Translations under genes and position numbers: made by a program
Assembly (NCBI RefSeq): GCF_047302405.1
Contig: NZ_CP154853.1
Location: 1,612,001 to 1,676,000 of the forward strand
Length of the DNA stretch: 64,000 bases
Source of the DNA: Alkalihalobacillus sp047302405
GTDB lineage: Bacteria; Bacillota; Bacilli; Bacillales; Bacillaceae_D
Direction of reading: 5' to 3'
In this document: positions 23,312 through 32,035 of the stretch, one piece after another
Numbering within the stretch: the stretch's first letter is position 1
How the letters are laid out: the number at the start of each line of letters is the position of its first letter
The notes under the pieces: model-generated
Seen by the model: the letters and a program-made list of their open reading frames with translations, nothing else
What the model was told of the DNA's origin: nothing
The model's database searches: none

Positions 23312-25357
23312 ATGACGGTGCAACTCAAAATATCAAAGCTCTTTATTTTCATTTTTATTTCGATCGGATTGGTTGGCTGTGGCAATGATACACCTGATCC
23401 GGACATGTTAGCGGAACAATTTTTAGAAGATTACGAGAATCAAAACTATGAAGCGATTTATCAAATGTTAACAGATGATGTACATACTCAAATTTCTAGA
23501 GAGGATTTTATTAGCTGGTATGAAGAGGCAGATGAAACCATTCAGGCATTAAATCGAGTGCTCTCATTGGAAAAAGTGGAAGTGCCTGAAGATGAAGAGG
23601 CTCCGGAAGGCGAACAATATTACCTTTATTCATTAGAAGTAGAAACAAATATTGGCGTGTTAACGAATGAAGGCAGAGTTAAATTCGAATTAGTTGAAAT
23701 GGAAGAGGAGAAGGAGTGGAAAATCGATTGGACTCCGGGATTATTATTGCCACAAATCGATTATGGCGATGGCGTTCAATATGCGACAATAAACCCTACG
23801 CGTGGGGAAATTTATGACCGAAATGGTGAAGAGTTAGCAGTTAATGGAAAGCTCCTTCAAGTGGCAATGGTCCTTGGGCGAATGGAAGGAAAAGAAGAAG
23901 AAATGGTAAAAAAAGCTTCAGAACTGCTTGATTTAAGCGAAGAATTTATTGAGGAAAAGCTTAATCAATCATGGGTACAGCCGGACCACTTAGTTCCAAT
24001 TGTCGAATTAGTCTATGATGGAAATGAAGAGCTAATGGAAATTTTGCAAGAGACGAGTAAGGAAGGGTTAACCTTTCAAACCATTCCTGGTCGCCAATAT
24101 CCACTAGGTGCAGCTGCGGCCCATCTAACAGGGTATCTTGGAAATATTCAGGCTGAACAACTCGAAGAATTAAAGGAAGAAGGCTATACCGAAAGCTCAA
24201 AAATTGGAAGAGCGGGTTTGGAAGCTTTATTTGAAAAAGAGTTACGAGGGCAATTAGGAGGAAAGATTTCCATCGTCAGTGAGGATGGTAAAGAAAAGGA
24301 CGTTCTGATTGAAAAAGAGGCAGTTGACGGTGAACAAATTACTTTATCGATTGATGCGAATATTCAAAAGAAGGCTTATGACCAATTAATAAATGAACAT
24401 GGAACAAATGTGACGATGAATCCGGTCACAGGGGAAGTATTGGCACTAGTAAGTATGCCAACTTATAATCCGAATGATTTTATTGTTGGGATGTCAAATA
24501 ATCAATTTGAGGAACTAAATAATCATCCAGGTAAACCATTTATTGCGAAGTTTAATCAAAGCTTTACGCCAGGATCTACGATAAAGCCGATTACAGCAGC
24601 GATCGCCATAGAAAATAGCTGGGATCCGAATGCTAAAATTGACGTACCTGAAAATGACCGGTGGCAAAAAGATGATTCTTGGGGGAATCATTTTATCACC
24701 CGTGTTTCTGGTATCCCTTTAACCTCTCTTAATTTAAGTGAAGCAATGGTTTATTCTGATAATATTTATTTTGCCAAACTTGCTTTAGAAACAGGAGAGG
24801 CGGATATTGCATCAGGTCTCGAAGCGTTTGGATTCGGAGAAAAGCTAGATTTTAGTACGAATTTAGCAACTTCTACTTACGCAAACGAGAATGGTTTAAA
24901 TCGTGATGCCCTTTTAGCTGATACAGGTTATGGGCAAGGAGAACTCCTCGTGAATCCATTACATTTAGCAGTTATGTTTACCTCTTTTCTTCATGAAGGT
25001 TCGATGATACAGCCGAGGTTAGTGGCGAGTGAGCAATCAGGCTCTTTCTGGAAGGAGCAAGTCATTTCTGCTGAAACGGCAAACACGGTCAAACAAACGA
25101 TTATCGACGCTGTTCAAAATCAAAATGCGACTGGTCATGCGGCCAATATTTCAGCGATGAATTTAGCCGGCAAAACAGGAACAGCCGAACATAAGTCGAG
25201 CCAAGAAGAAGAAGGCCCAGAAACAGGTTGGTTTATCGCTCTTAATGACGGAGAACCAGAAGTCTTATCACTAATGATGATTGAAAATGTAGAAAATAAA
25301 GGCGGCAGTCGTTATGTAGCTGAAAAAGTGAAACAAGTATTAGAAGCGTTTAATTAA
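23312..25357 (+). CDS. pbpC: Class B penicillin-binding protein, PbpC/MecA type
   Basis: About 681 aa (668 in B. subtilis PBP3). It cross-links peptidoglycan as a D,D-transpeptidase at the outer face of the membrane. A lipoprotein-like signal ends in GLVGC; then come an NTF2-like MecA-N domain (about 35-145), a dimerisation domain beginning YATINPTRGEIYDRNG, and a transpeptidase domain with SxxK in PGSTIKPI (about 420), SxN in YSDNIYFAK (about 480) and KTGTAEHKS (about 620). The start may be the ATG at 23312 or the GTG at 23318, which is better spaced from GAGGGGG. Its MecA-like layout often goes with low beta-lactam affinity. Confidence 0.93.
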   Translation: MTVQLKISKLFIFIFISIGLVGCGNDTPDPDMLAEQFLEDYENQNYEAIYQMLTDDVHTQISREDFISWYEEADETIQALNRVLSLEKVEVPEDEEAPEGEQYYLYSLEVETNIGVLTNEGRVKFELVEMEEEKEWKIDWTPGLLLPQIDYGDGVQYATINPTRGEIYDRNGEELAVNGKLLQVAMVLGRMEGKEEEMVKKASELLDLSEEFIEEKLNQSWVQPDHLVPIVELVYDGNEELMEILQETSKEGLTFQTIPGRQYPLGAAAAHLTGYLGNIQAEQLEELKEEGYTESSKIGRAGLEALFEKELRGQLGGKISIVSEDGKEKDVLIEKEAVDGEQITLSIDANIQKKAYDQLINEHGTNVTMNPVTGEVLALVSMPTYNPNDFIVGMSNNQFEELNNHPGKPFIAKFNQSFTPGSTIKPITAAIAIENSWDPNAKIDVPENDRWQKDDSWGNHFITRVSGIPLTSLNLSEAMVYSDNIYFAKLALETGEADIASGLEAFGFGEKLDFSTNLATSTYANENGLNRDALLADTGYGQGELLVNPLHLAVMFTSFLHEGSMIQPRLVASEQSGSFWKEQVISAETANTVKQTIIDAVQNQNATGHAANISAMNLAGKTGTAEHKSSQEEEGPETGWFIALNDGEPEVLSLMMIENVENKGGSRYVAEKVKQVLEAFN

Positions 25358-25373
25358 TCCATATTTAAGCCGT

Positions 25374-25413
25374 CGACAAAGTGTCTTTGAAGTTTTTCAG
25401 AGGCACTTTGTCG
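25374..25413 (+). terminator. Hairpin after pbpC
   Basis: CGACAAAGTG-TCT pairs with AGAGGCACTTTGTCG. The following sequence has only a weak T-run (TTGC), so termination efficiency is uncertain. Confidence 0.55.
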
Positions 25414-25434
25414 TTGCAGATAGGAGGTTAGATC

Positions 25435-25983
25435 ATGACATTTAAACCAAAATCGTTTTCTTGCAAAGATTTAAACTTTAAAATTAGAGCTGCTGTAGAA
25501 ACAGATGGAAAACATTTATCGGAATTAAGAGTTATAGTTGATAGGGAAACCGAAAACTTTGATAGAGAAAGTGGTGAAGATTTTCTATCTGAAAATGATT
25601 TTATTAATATTATCTTAACTGAAACAAATGATAGCAATAGTCTATTTTTAGTTGCTGATGTTGATGATAAGATTGTTGGATTTATTAGAGCGAAAGGAAA
25701 TAATCTAAAAAGAACCTCTCATAGAATTGAATTTGGAGTCGCAGTTCTAAAGGAGTTTTGGGGATATTCTATTGGGAAAAAACTTTTAATAGAAATGATA
25801 AATTGGGCGGATTCCAATGGAATAAGGAAAATATCTCTGCAAGTTCTTGAAACTAATCAAAAAGCAATTAAGCTTTATAAAAGTTTAGGGTTCAAAATTG
25901 AAGGTGTCTTGAAAGAAGATAAACAACTTACAAATGGTTATTACAATACTATCTTAATGGGGAGGATTAATACTGATAATTAG
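25435..25983 (+). CDS. GNAT-family N-acetyltransferase
   Basis: 182 aa. The acetyl-CoA-binding A motif is visible at about residues 100-120 (FGVAVLKEFWGYSIGKKLLI; the usual Q/RxxGxG/A is the variant WGYSIGKKL), followed by ISLQVLETNQKAIKLYKSLG FKIEG, typical of RimJ/RimL or PhnO-like proteins. Substrate unknown. Its A/T-rich codon use is a little more extreme than that of its neighbours, and it borders a 1.8-kb gene-free repeat region, which may hint at transfer. The ATG follows GGAGG. Confidence 0.88.
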   Translation: MTFKPKSFSCKDLNFKIRAAVETDGKHLSELRVIVDRETENFDRESGEDFLSENDFINIILTETNDSNSLFLVADVDDKIVGFIRAKGNNLKRTSHRIEFGVAVLKEFWGYSIGKKLLIEMINWADSNGIRKISLQVLETNQKAIKLYKSLGFKIEGVLKEDKQLTNGYYNTILMGRINTDN

Positions 25984-26186
25984 AAATACATAGCTATTAA
26001 GGGGTTATTTTTTATTGTACATTTGGGACAGAAGTACAACAAATTCTTTTTTTAACAAAACGGTAGTGAGAGTATCGAGTTTACAAACTTTTAGAATAAG
26101 ATCCTGCTTAATTTTCATTACTTTGCCTTTTTTAAAAATAAAAGGGGGGGAGTTGTAAAAAACATTTTAATCAAGCTTCTTCATAC

Positions 26187-26213
26187 AATTTCATGTACCA
26201 TAATAATTATAAA
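26187..26213 (+). repeat. Short recurrent motif, copy 2
   Basis: AATTTCATGTACCATAATAA then TTATAAA; same motif as 18021-18048 and 53092-53120. Confidence 0.4.
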
Positions 26214-26362
26214 CTCACCTTTCGCATCGAGAAAATCCGTTCAACTAGTTGGCAGAGCGAAAGGGAAGCTCTTAAACAAATGCCCTTGACACGTTTGAAA
26301 AGCGAGAACGCACTATCACACCAAACGGATAAACTGTGCATTAAGAAAAAATAGACAATGCT

Positions 26363-26500
26363 CTTCTTCGGCGATCGCTCCCAAACAGACACTCCGCGTC
26401 CTGCCGGAACCTCATGAGCCTCCTCAGCGTTTCACGCTTGCGGGGTCTCATTGGACGGTTTATTCCGGCGGGAGTCTCCGTGTCTGTTTGTCCGCTAGAT
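26363..26500 (+). repeat. Family-2 dispersed repeat, direct orientation
   Basis: Blocks ACTCCGCGTCCTGCCGGAAC, GAGCCTCCTCAGCG, GCGGGGTCTC, GGTTTATTCCGGCGGGAGTC and TTTGTCCGCTAGA. The reverse complement of 26823-26960 aligns along its whole length. Confidence 0.75.
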
Positions 26501-26822
26501 CATGGAATCGAATCTAGGTTCGGTTTTCTCATTGAATAAAAAAATAGTCCTTACTTCAAAGTACAGTAGCTTGAGAATGATTTTTTCTCCTTCAATGATT
26601 AATTCCGTTACAGTTGTAAACAAATCAGTGTGGATGCTCTGTACGTTAGCTAGATGATCGAGCTTGTTTCGATTTGAATCATATCTTTTCATGACTACAG
26701 ACTTAGGAAAAAATAGGTGGCAACTCCCTATTTAGTTTCATAACCAACAAAGTGAAGAAGAAGGTCCTTCTGCGTTAAAAATAGCTGATTGAGAATGGCC
26801 CTATCATCAAGCACTCCCCTAC

Positions 26823-26960
26823 ACTTAGCGGACAAAACCATACGGAGACTCCCGCGGGAATAAACCGTGGAGCGAGACCCCGCAGGTGTGCCGAGGAGGC
26901 TCGCCAGGTTCCCGCAGGACGCGGAGTATGGTTTTGGTAGCGACAGCCGAAGCGCTTCAT
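26823..26960 (-). repeat. Family-2 dispersed repeat, inverted copy
   Basis: CTTAGCGGACAAAACCATAC, GGAGACTCCCGCGGGAATAA, GAGCGAGACCCCGCAGG, CCGAGGAGGCTCGCC and CCCGCAGGACGCGGAGT. It forms an inverted pair with 26363-26500, about 320 bp apart. Confidence 0.75.
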
Positions 26961-27276
26961 TTTAGTAAACAATTTCCTTCAACAGCCTACGAAGAGATGT
27001 GTTCAGACTGTCAACGATTGAACCGTTCATGTAAAGTCCATTTGAGTCTTGTATCGCCCTAAAGTTATTCTCTATCAACGGTTAAGGAGCAATTATACGC
27101 TGCGAAAGTTGAGTTATAAATAAAAAATATAGAAAAAAAACGTAACAAATTACAGAGAATCTAAAAATTTGTATATATAGTATTTTGTCAAACAGCTATA
27201 ACTAGTCTAATTCAATCTTTAGAAAAAGGCTGAGGGATAACTCGCTATAGAAGGATATAAAATTTGTTGAAAGTTA

Positions 27277-27304
27277 AAACGACCTTAAACGTTGGTCGTT
27301 TTAT
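27277..27304 (+). terminator. Isolated hairpin in the gene-free region
   Basis: AAAACGACC, 9 nt, GGTCGTTTT then ATT. No gene precedes it, so it may be a leftover terminator. Confidence 0.4.
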
Positions 27305-27500
27305 TCACATTTCAGATAGTAAGCATTCAATTGAATGACCGATTTAAATATTTTTGCAAATAATTTCAAAAAAAGTGAAGTGATTTTTGGCTTTACGTCG
27401 TCTAATAAATAGATAGCAAATAAAGTGACAAATATCAGTTCATAAAAATGGAAATTATGGTATATTTGTTGAGGTGAAATAGCTATTTGGTTAAACGTAT

Positions 27501-27682
27501 ATTCTAGCTACGTCCGTTAGAAGTTCAAGAAAAATCGGCCAGCCTATAAAGTCAAAAAGCGACTTTTTAGTCAGCCCTGCCCACAGGATGTGAGTACAAG
27601 GCGTTGCGACAGGACGTCGCGAATTTAGCGTTGTTCCTTAATGTTCTCACTTCTGAGCAAACGAACTTCGCTTTATTTTCAA
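27501..27682 (+). repeat. Family-3 repeat, copy 1
   Basis: Begins CTAGCTACGTCCGTTAGAAG, continues AAAAATCGGCC and a short hairpin around AAAAAGCGACTTTTTAGTC, and ends CTTCGCTTTATTTTCAA. Resembles a widespread Bacillus intergenic repeat with an AAAGTCAAAAAGCGACTTT core. Confidence 0.65.
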
Positions 27683-27806
27683 TCTAGCTACGCCTGTTAG
27701 AAGCTCGAGAAAAATCGGTTCGTCTGAGTGAAGACAAAAAGCGTCTTCATCAGCCGCTCCTAATTTTTTCTCGCTTCTGACCGAACAGGCTTCGCTTTAT
27801 ATTCAA
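27683..27806 (+). repeat. Family-3 repeat, copy 2
   Basis: Begins TCTAGCTACGCCTGTTAGAA, has the hairpin GAAGACAAAAAGCGTCTTC and ends GCTTCGCTTTATATTCAAG. It follows copy 1 directly, in the same direction, and abuts the promoter-proximal leader of the MoxR operon. Confidence 0.65.
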
Positions 27807-27822
27807 GAGAGGAGATGTATTC

Positions 27823-30216
27823 GTGTATAGAAAGCCAAAACTAGCAATCTGGATTTTAGTTCTATTTTTTTTAGTCGTTTTATTTATTCCGATAACATTT
27901 GCGAATGCAGAGGGAGAAGAGTCATTACATATTGAAACAAATGTCGGTTTTGAAGGGAAAATATCAAGAGCAGGAGGGTTTCCGCTTGAATTAACAATCA
28001 CAAACCAAGGAGAGGATCTTTCAGGTGAGCTCGTTATTCGAGTTTCACCTACATACGATACATATGGAAACCTCATTTTTCCATTAGACATTCCAGCAGG
28101 GGAAACTCGTACGTTATTAGTAACGATTCCTGGTTATGAGTCTAGTTATCATTACGGACAAAATCAGCCAAGTGATATATCTTTTTATGAGTCGGGTTGG
28201 TCAAAAGGGAAGGAAATTAACATAACAGGTAAAAAGACGATTACAGGTCAACATTTAACCGATGACGCTACGGTTATGGGGATTTTGTCTAATGATCCAG
28301 ATTCATTAAATTCATTAAAGTCGATGACAGTCTCACCAAGTGTTACAAAGCCACAATTTGTAAATGTCGACCCTAAAATGATCCCAGAAGATTTTATTGG
28401 TTTAACGATGCTAGACTATTTACTTGTTGATCAATATTCATTAGCTGATTTAAGCGAACGTCAGCAACAAGCAATCGAATCGTGGATTCAGTTTGGCGGA
28501 CAGCTAATTGTTGGAGGAGATCCAGCGATCGTGCAAAAGAGTGGATTATTAAAAGACGCCTTACCAATGGGGGCTATGATTTCAACTGTGCGTGCAGATG
28601 CGTCTTTATTTGAGCAATTTAACGAAGAGGAATCTTATCCAGAAGAAACGGTTTCTTTATATATTGGTGAAGTAGAAGAGGGTGGCCAAGTAAATTACAC
28701 GTCAGCCGAAAACTATCCAGTTGCTGTTCAAAAACGGTATGGCAGTGGGGAGATTATTCAACTAGCCTTTTCACCAAGTGAAAGTGCTTTTATTAATTGG
28801 GAAGGGAATACAGACGTTTGGAAAAGCTTATTTAATCAAGCTTTTGTGCAAGGAAATCATCATTATAATTCTTCCATTTATGACAAGCTTAATTACACGA
28901 TGACTGAAGTGAATAATATCTTTGCTAATTCAACGATTCCATTTGGTATTCTCGTTGCTGTCTTTTTTGTATATGTTGTGTTAATTTTTCCGTTTCTTTT
29001 TATCCTTTTGAAAAAGCTTGATAAAAGAGAATATGCATGGTGGATTTTACCATCCTTATCGATTGTGATTGCTATAGGTTTGTTTGGTTTTGGTGCTAAA
29101 GATCGAATCGGGCAACCGCAATTGAATGAAATGTCAGTCATGAAATTGCAGCCGAACGAACAAACTTATGGTTTTGCTAGCTTTGCTTTATTTAGCAATA
29201 ATAGTGGTGATTATATGTTATCGATTAATGAAGAATCATTTGCAGGATTTCCATATTCAACAAATCAATATTCTTATAGAGGTGGTTTTGAACAAGCCGG
29301 TCAGGATGTTCTTTATAAAAATGCCGGTCAGTTGGATGTTTTATTTGAGGATGTCGAGTATTGGGCTGTGCGTAATGTGACAGGACCAATTGAAAAAGAT
29401 TCTCAGATGACGCTTACTCATGATTTAGTTGTTGTTGACAAAGAAGTGTCAGGTACGATTACGAATGATACGGGCTTTGAGATTGAAGAATTATTTTTTA
29501 AAACAGGAAATACCGAAGTATTACTTGGTCGGGTAGCGAGCGGGGAAACCATTGAAGTTGCATTTGAGGCAAAAAATCAAATTTTTGCAACGCCTACGAG
29601 CAATTATTATCATCGAACAAATGTTGATGATGACTTGGACTCGTACCGTAAAGATTCTTTAATGAATGCGGCTTCAGAAAATGGCCTTTTTGACAAAGGA
29701 TTACCAGCCTTGATTGCGATAACTAATGACTCCTTATTTGATGTAGAAATTAAAGGGAAATCGTCCAAAAAATCAGCTTATCATCTACTCGTTCAATCAG
29801 CTCATATTGAGAGGAAAATGACCGAAAGCTTTGATATTGATCTAAGTGAGATTAGACCAGATGTTTATATGGAAAGTGGATATAGTTATTTAGATACATA
29901 TCCATTAGAAGAAGGAGAGAACTTCTTTTATGCTGATGCAGGCACAATTATGATGGACTATCAATTACCACATGAAATATTTAATGATAACGTTCAGTAC
30001 ACAGGTTTAAAAATCACGGTAAAAGATCAACTAACCTATGAAATATGGAATGAAGAAAGTGGAGACTACGAATCATTAGATCATGTCACAGAAATGGATG
30101 ATCCTGGTCCTTATATTAATAAGAATGGACATTTGTTATTTAAGGTGACTAAATCGGATATGCCGCATGACGTCCCTCTTCCTACTATTCAATTAAAGGG
30201 AGTGTTTGAACAATGA
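27823..30216 (+). CDS. Large membrane-anchored surface protein, first gene of the MoxR/vWA operon
   Basis: 797 aa, function unknown. A signal peptide (residues 9-30) is followed by a beta-sandwich-like domain (about 32-120, LTITNQGEDLSGELVIRV), a Rossmann-like region similar to the class-I amidotransferase-like fold (about 180-340, QQAIESWIQFGGQLIVGGDP), and two membrane helices (about 367-425). The remaining 370 residues are extracytoplasmic if the signal and topology are right. No catalytic triad is visible. The GTG start follows GAGGAG by 8 bases. Its stop overlaps the ABC ATPase start by four bases (ATGA), tying it to the operon. It may be the exterior partner or receptor of the ABC transporter. 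Confidence 0.85.
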   Translation: MYRKPKLAIWILVLFFLVVLFIPITFANAEGEESLHIETNVGFEGKISRAGGFPLELTITNQGEDLSGELVIRVSPTYDTYGNLIFPLDIPAGETRTLLVTIPGYESSYHYGQNQPSDISFYESGWSKGKEINITGKKTITGQHLTDDATVMGILSNDPDSLNSLKSMTVSPSVTKPQFVNVDPKMIPEDFIGLTMLDYLLVDQYSLADLSERQQQAIESWIQFGGQLIVGGDPAIVQKSGLLKDALPMGAMISTVRADASLFEQFNEEESYPEETVSLYIGEVEEGGQVNYTSAENYPVAVQKRYGSGEIIQLAFSPSESAFINWEGNTDVWKSLFNQAFVQGNHHYNSSIYDKLNYTMTEVNNIFANSTIPFGILVAVFFVYVVLIFPFLFILLKKLDKREYAWWILPSLSIVIAIGLFGFGAKDRIGQPQLNEMSVMKLQPNEQTYGFASFALFSNNSGDYMLSINEESFAGFPYSTNQYSYRGGFEQAGQDVLYKNAGQLDVLFEDVEYWAVRNVTGPIEKDSQMTLTHDLVVVDKEVSGTITNDTGFEIEELFFKTGNTEVLLGRVASGETIEVAFEAKNQIFATPTSNYYHRTNVDDDLDSYRKDSLMNAASENGLFDKGLPALIAITNDSLFDVEIKGKSSKKSAYHLLVQSAHIERKMTESFDIDLSEIRPDVYMESGYSYLDTYPLEEGENFFYADAGTIMMDYQLPHEIFNDNVQYTGLKITVKDQLTYEIWNEESGDYESLDHVTEMDDPGPYINKNGHLLFKVTKSDMPHDVPLPTIQLKGVFEQ

Positions 30217-31142
30217 TTGAAACGATCCGTTTAACGAAAAAATATGGAACATTTACAGCATTAGATGATTTAAACCTCTCAATTGGTGAAGGGACCGTTT
30301 TTGGTTTTGTTGGACAAAATGGGGCAGGAAAATCGACGACCTTTCAAATTTTAGCGACGTTAATGGCTCCAACTTATGGGACTGCTTATATTGATGGGAT
30401 TGATGTTTGTAAAGAACCGAGTCAAGTACGGAGAAAAATTGGTTATATGCCCGACTTTTTTGGTGTGTACGATCAATTTCGAGCTGAAGAATATTTAGAC
30501 TTTTATGGGGCGAGTTATGGAATTTCAGCAAGAGAAAGAAAAGAATTAATTCCGCAATTACTTGAGCTTGTTAATTTAAGTCATAAAGCGGACTCTTATG
30601 TCGATATTTTGTCGCGAGGTATGAAGCAAAGACTTTGTTTAGCCCGTTCTTTAATCCATGATCCTAAAGTATTAATCTTGGATGAACCAGCATCAGGATT
30701 GGATCCGCGAGCTAGAATTGAGATGCGAGGAATCTTAAAAGAGTTAAAGACAATGGGCAAAACGATTATTATTTCTTCTCATATTTTGCCTGAACTTGCA
30801 GAGATGTGTGATGAAATTGGTGTCATCGATCATGGCTCATTAAAAGCACGTGGAACTGTAGCAGAAATTCAAAAACAGCTCCAAACGAAAAGACTCATTC
30901 AAGTTCAAGTTGCTGATGCGATGGATGAGGCCAGACGTTTTTTTGAAGACCAAGCCTTTGTGAGTGAACTCGTTGTCAAGGATGGCAAACTTGAATTTCT
31001 TTTTACAGGTACGGAAGATAATCAAATTGAATTGTTAAGAAAAGCTGTAGCTCATCATTTATCACTTGTTAGTTTTAAACATGTTGAATCGAATATAGAA
31101 GATGTCTTTATGGAGATTACGAAAGGAGTGGAGGATTATTGA
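30213..31142 (+). CDS. ABC transporter ATP-binding protein
   Basis: 309 aa cytosolic ATPase of the ABC-2 (CcmA/NatA) type. Walker A GQNGAGKS (about 37-44), Q-loop region YMPDFFGVYDQF, signature LSRGMKQRL, Walker B VLILDEPASGLDP and switch His in ISSHIL are intact. The C-terminal 80 residues form the accessory domain typical of export-type members. It overlaps the upstream and downstream genes by four bases each, so it is translationally coupled to the large surface protein and the permease. It should power transport through the next gene product. Substrate unknown. Confidence 0.95.
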   Translation: MIETIRLTKKYGTFTALDDLNLSIGEGTVFGFVGQNGAGKSTTFQILATLMAPTYGTAYIDGIDVCKEPSQVRRKIGYMPDFFGVYDQFRAEEYLDFYGASYGISARERKELIPQLLELVNLSHKADSYVDILSRGMKQRLCLARSLIHDPKVLILDEPASGLDPRARIEMRGILKELKTMGKTIIISSHILPELAEMCDEIGVIDHGSLKARGTVAEIQKQLQTKRLIQVQVADAMDEARRFFEDQAFVSELVVKDGKLEFLFTGTEDNQIELLRKAVAHHLSLVSFKHVESNIEDVFMEITKGVEDY

Positions 31143-32005
31143 AATCTTTACTCATAAACCCTGTCTTAAATAAGGAAATAAAACTTCGCTTCCGCTCTAT
31201 TAAAAGCTATATCGGTCTAGCCGCATATTTAGGAATTTTAGCGTTATTATCATTAGGTTTTATCGGCATTCAGTTAAGTAATGATATGTACGGAACATTT
31301 AGACCGTATGAGAGCCAGTTAATGTTTACCTTTTTAAGTATGTTTCAGCTTGCCTTAATAATCTTTATCACGCCTGGTTTAACAGCTGGAGTGATTAGCA
31401 GTGAGCGTGAAAGGCAAACGTTGCCGATTTTATTAACGACCGATCAAACGTCGGCCTCGATTATTCTAAGTAAATTATTTTCATCGATTGCCTTTTTACT
31501 CGTCATCGTTTGTTCTAGTTTACCTTTATATATGATTGTCTTTTTATATGGGGGGATTTCACCAAACAAAGTCGTGCTTAGCTTTTTAATGTATATTTTT
31601 ACGATGTTTGTGATTGGGGCGATTGGTATTTTAGCTTCTACCCTTTTAAGAAAGACGATTATTTCGATTGTCACGGCTTATAGTTTAGCGTTTTTCTTAA
31701 CTGGAGGCTTAGCTGTTTTGGCCGTGATCTTAGTCGATTTTAGTTATTATTATACGAATGTTAATCAAGGGTATCCATGGCCGTTTTTAATCGCGTCCAT
31801 TAATATTCCGATAATGTTTTTTCATATATTAGAACCAACTGTGCTTCCAGAACTTCAACGGATTGCTGGATTAAGCTTTTCACCGTGGATCGTCTTTTTT
31901 ATTTTTTACGGTCTATTATTTGTTAGTACTATCATTGTCGCTATCAAGAAATTAAGGCCTAAAATGAAAACAAAACCTTTTCCTGAAAGTAAACATGAAC
32001 AATAA
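31139..32005 (+). CDS. ABC-2 type permease
   Basis: 288 aa with six predicted membrane helices. The early motif NPVLNKEIKLRFRSIKSYI and the loop GVISSERERQTLPILLTTDQTS, between helices 2 and 3, are characteristic of ABC-2 permeases of the GldF/NosY class. The TTG start at 31139 follows GGAGTGGAGG and overlaps the ATPase stop (TTGA). It probably forms a homodimer with the preceding ATPase. Confidence 0.92.
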   Translation: MKSLLINPVLNKEIKLRFRSIKSYIGLAAYLGILALLSLGFIGIQLSNDMYGTFRPYESQLMFTFLSMFQLALIIFITPGLTAGVISSERERQTLPILLTTDQTSASIILSKLFSSIAFLLVIVCSSLPLYMIVFLYGGISPNKVVLSFLMYIFTMFVIGAIGILASTLLRKTIISIVTAYSLAFFLTGGLAVLAVILVDFSYYYTNVNQGYPWPFLIASINIPIMFFHILEPTVLPELQRIAGLSFSPWIVFFIFYGLLFVSTIIVAIKKLRPKMKTKPFPESKHEQ

Positions 32006-32035
32006 AAGAATCGTGGATAAAAAGGGGGAGAAACG

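Larger units (their letters stand above)
25984..27500. other. Gene-free region with repeats
   Basis: No supported gene in 1.5 kb. Short frames on both strands lack ribosome sites. The stretch contains two inverted copies of a GC-rich dispersed repeat, a short recurrent motif, a small hairpin and A/T-rich filler. It continues into a tandem pair of another repeat up to 27806. Confidence 0.6.

Noticed and set aside
26207..26392. 61-codon minus-strand frame in the gene-free region
   Set aside because: No ribosome site; overlaps repeat DNA, and its protein-like look comes from the repeat.
26495..26692. 65-codon minus-strand frame
   Set aside because: No ribosome site, no recognisable family, lies between repeat copies.
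26000..27500. CRISPR array
   Set aside because: The repeats are long, few, diverged and inverted, without regular spacers.
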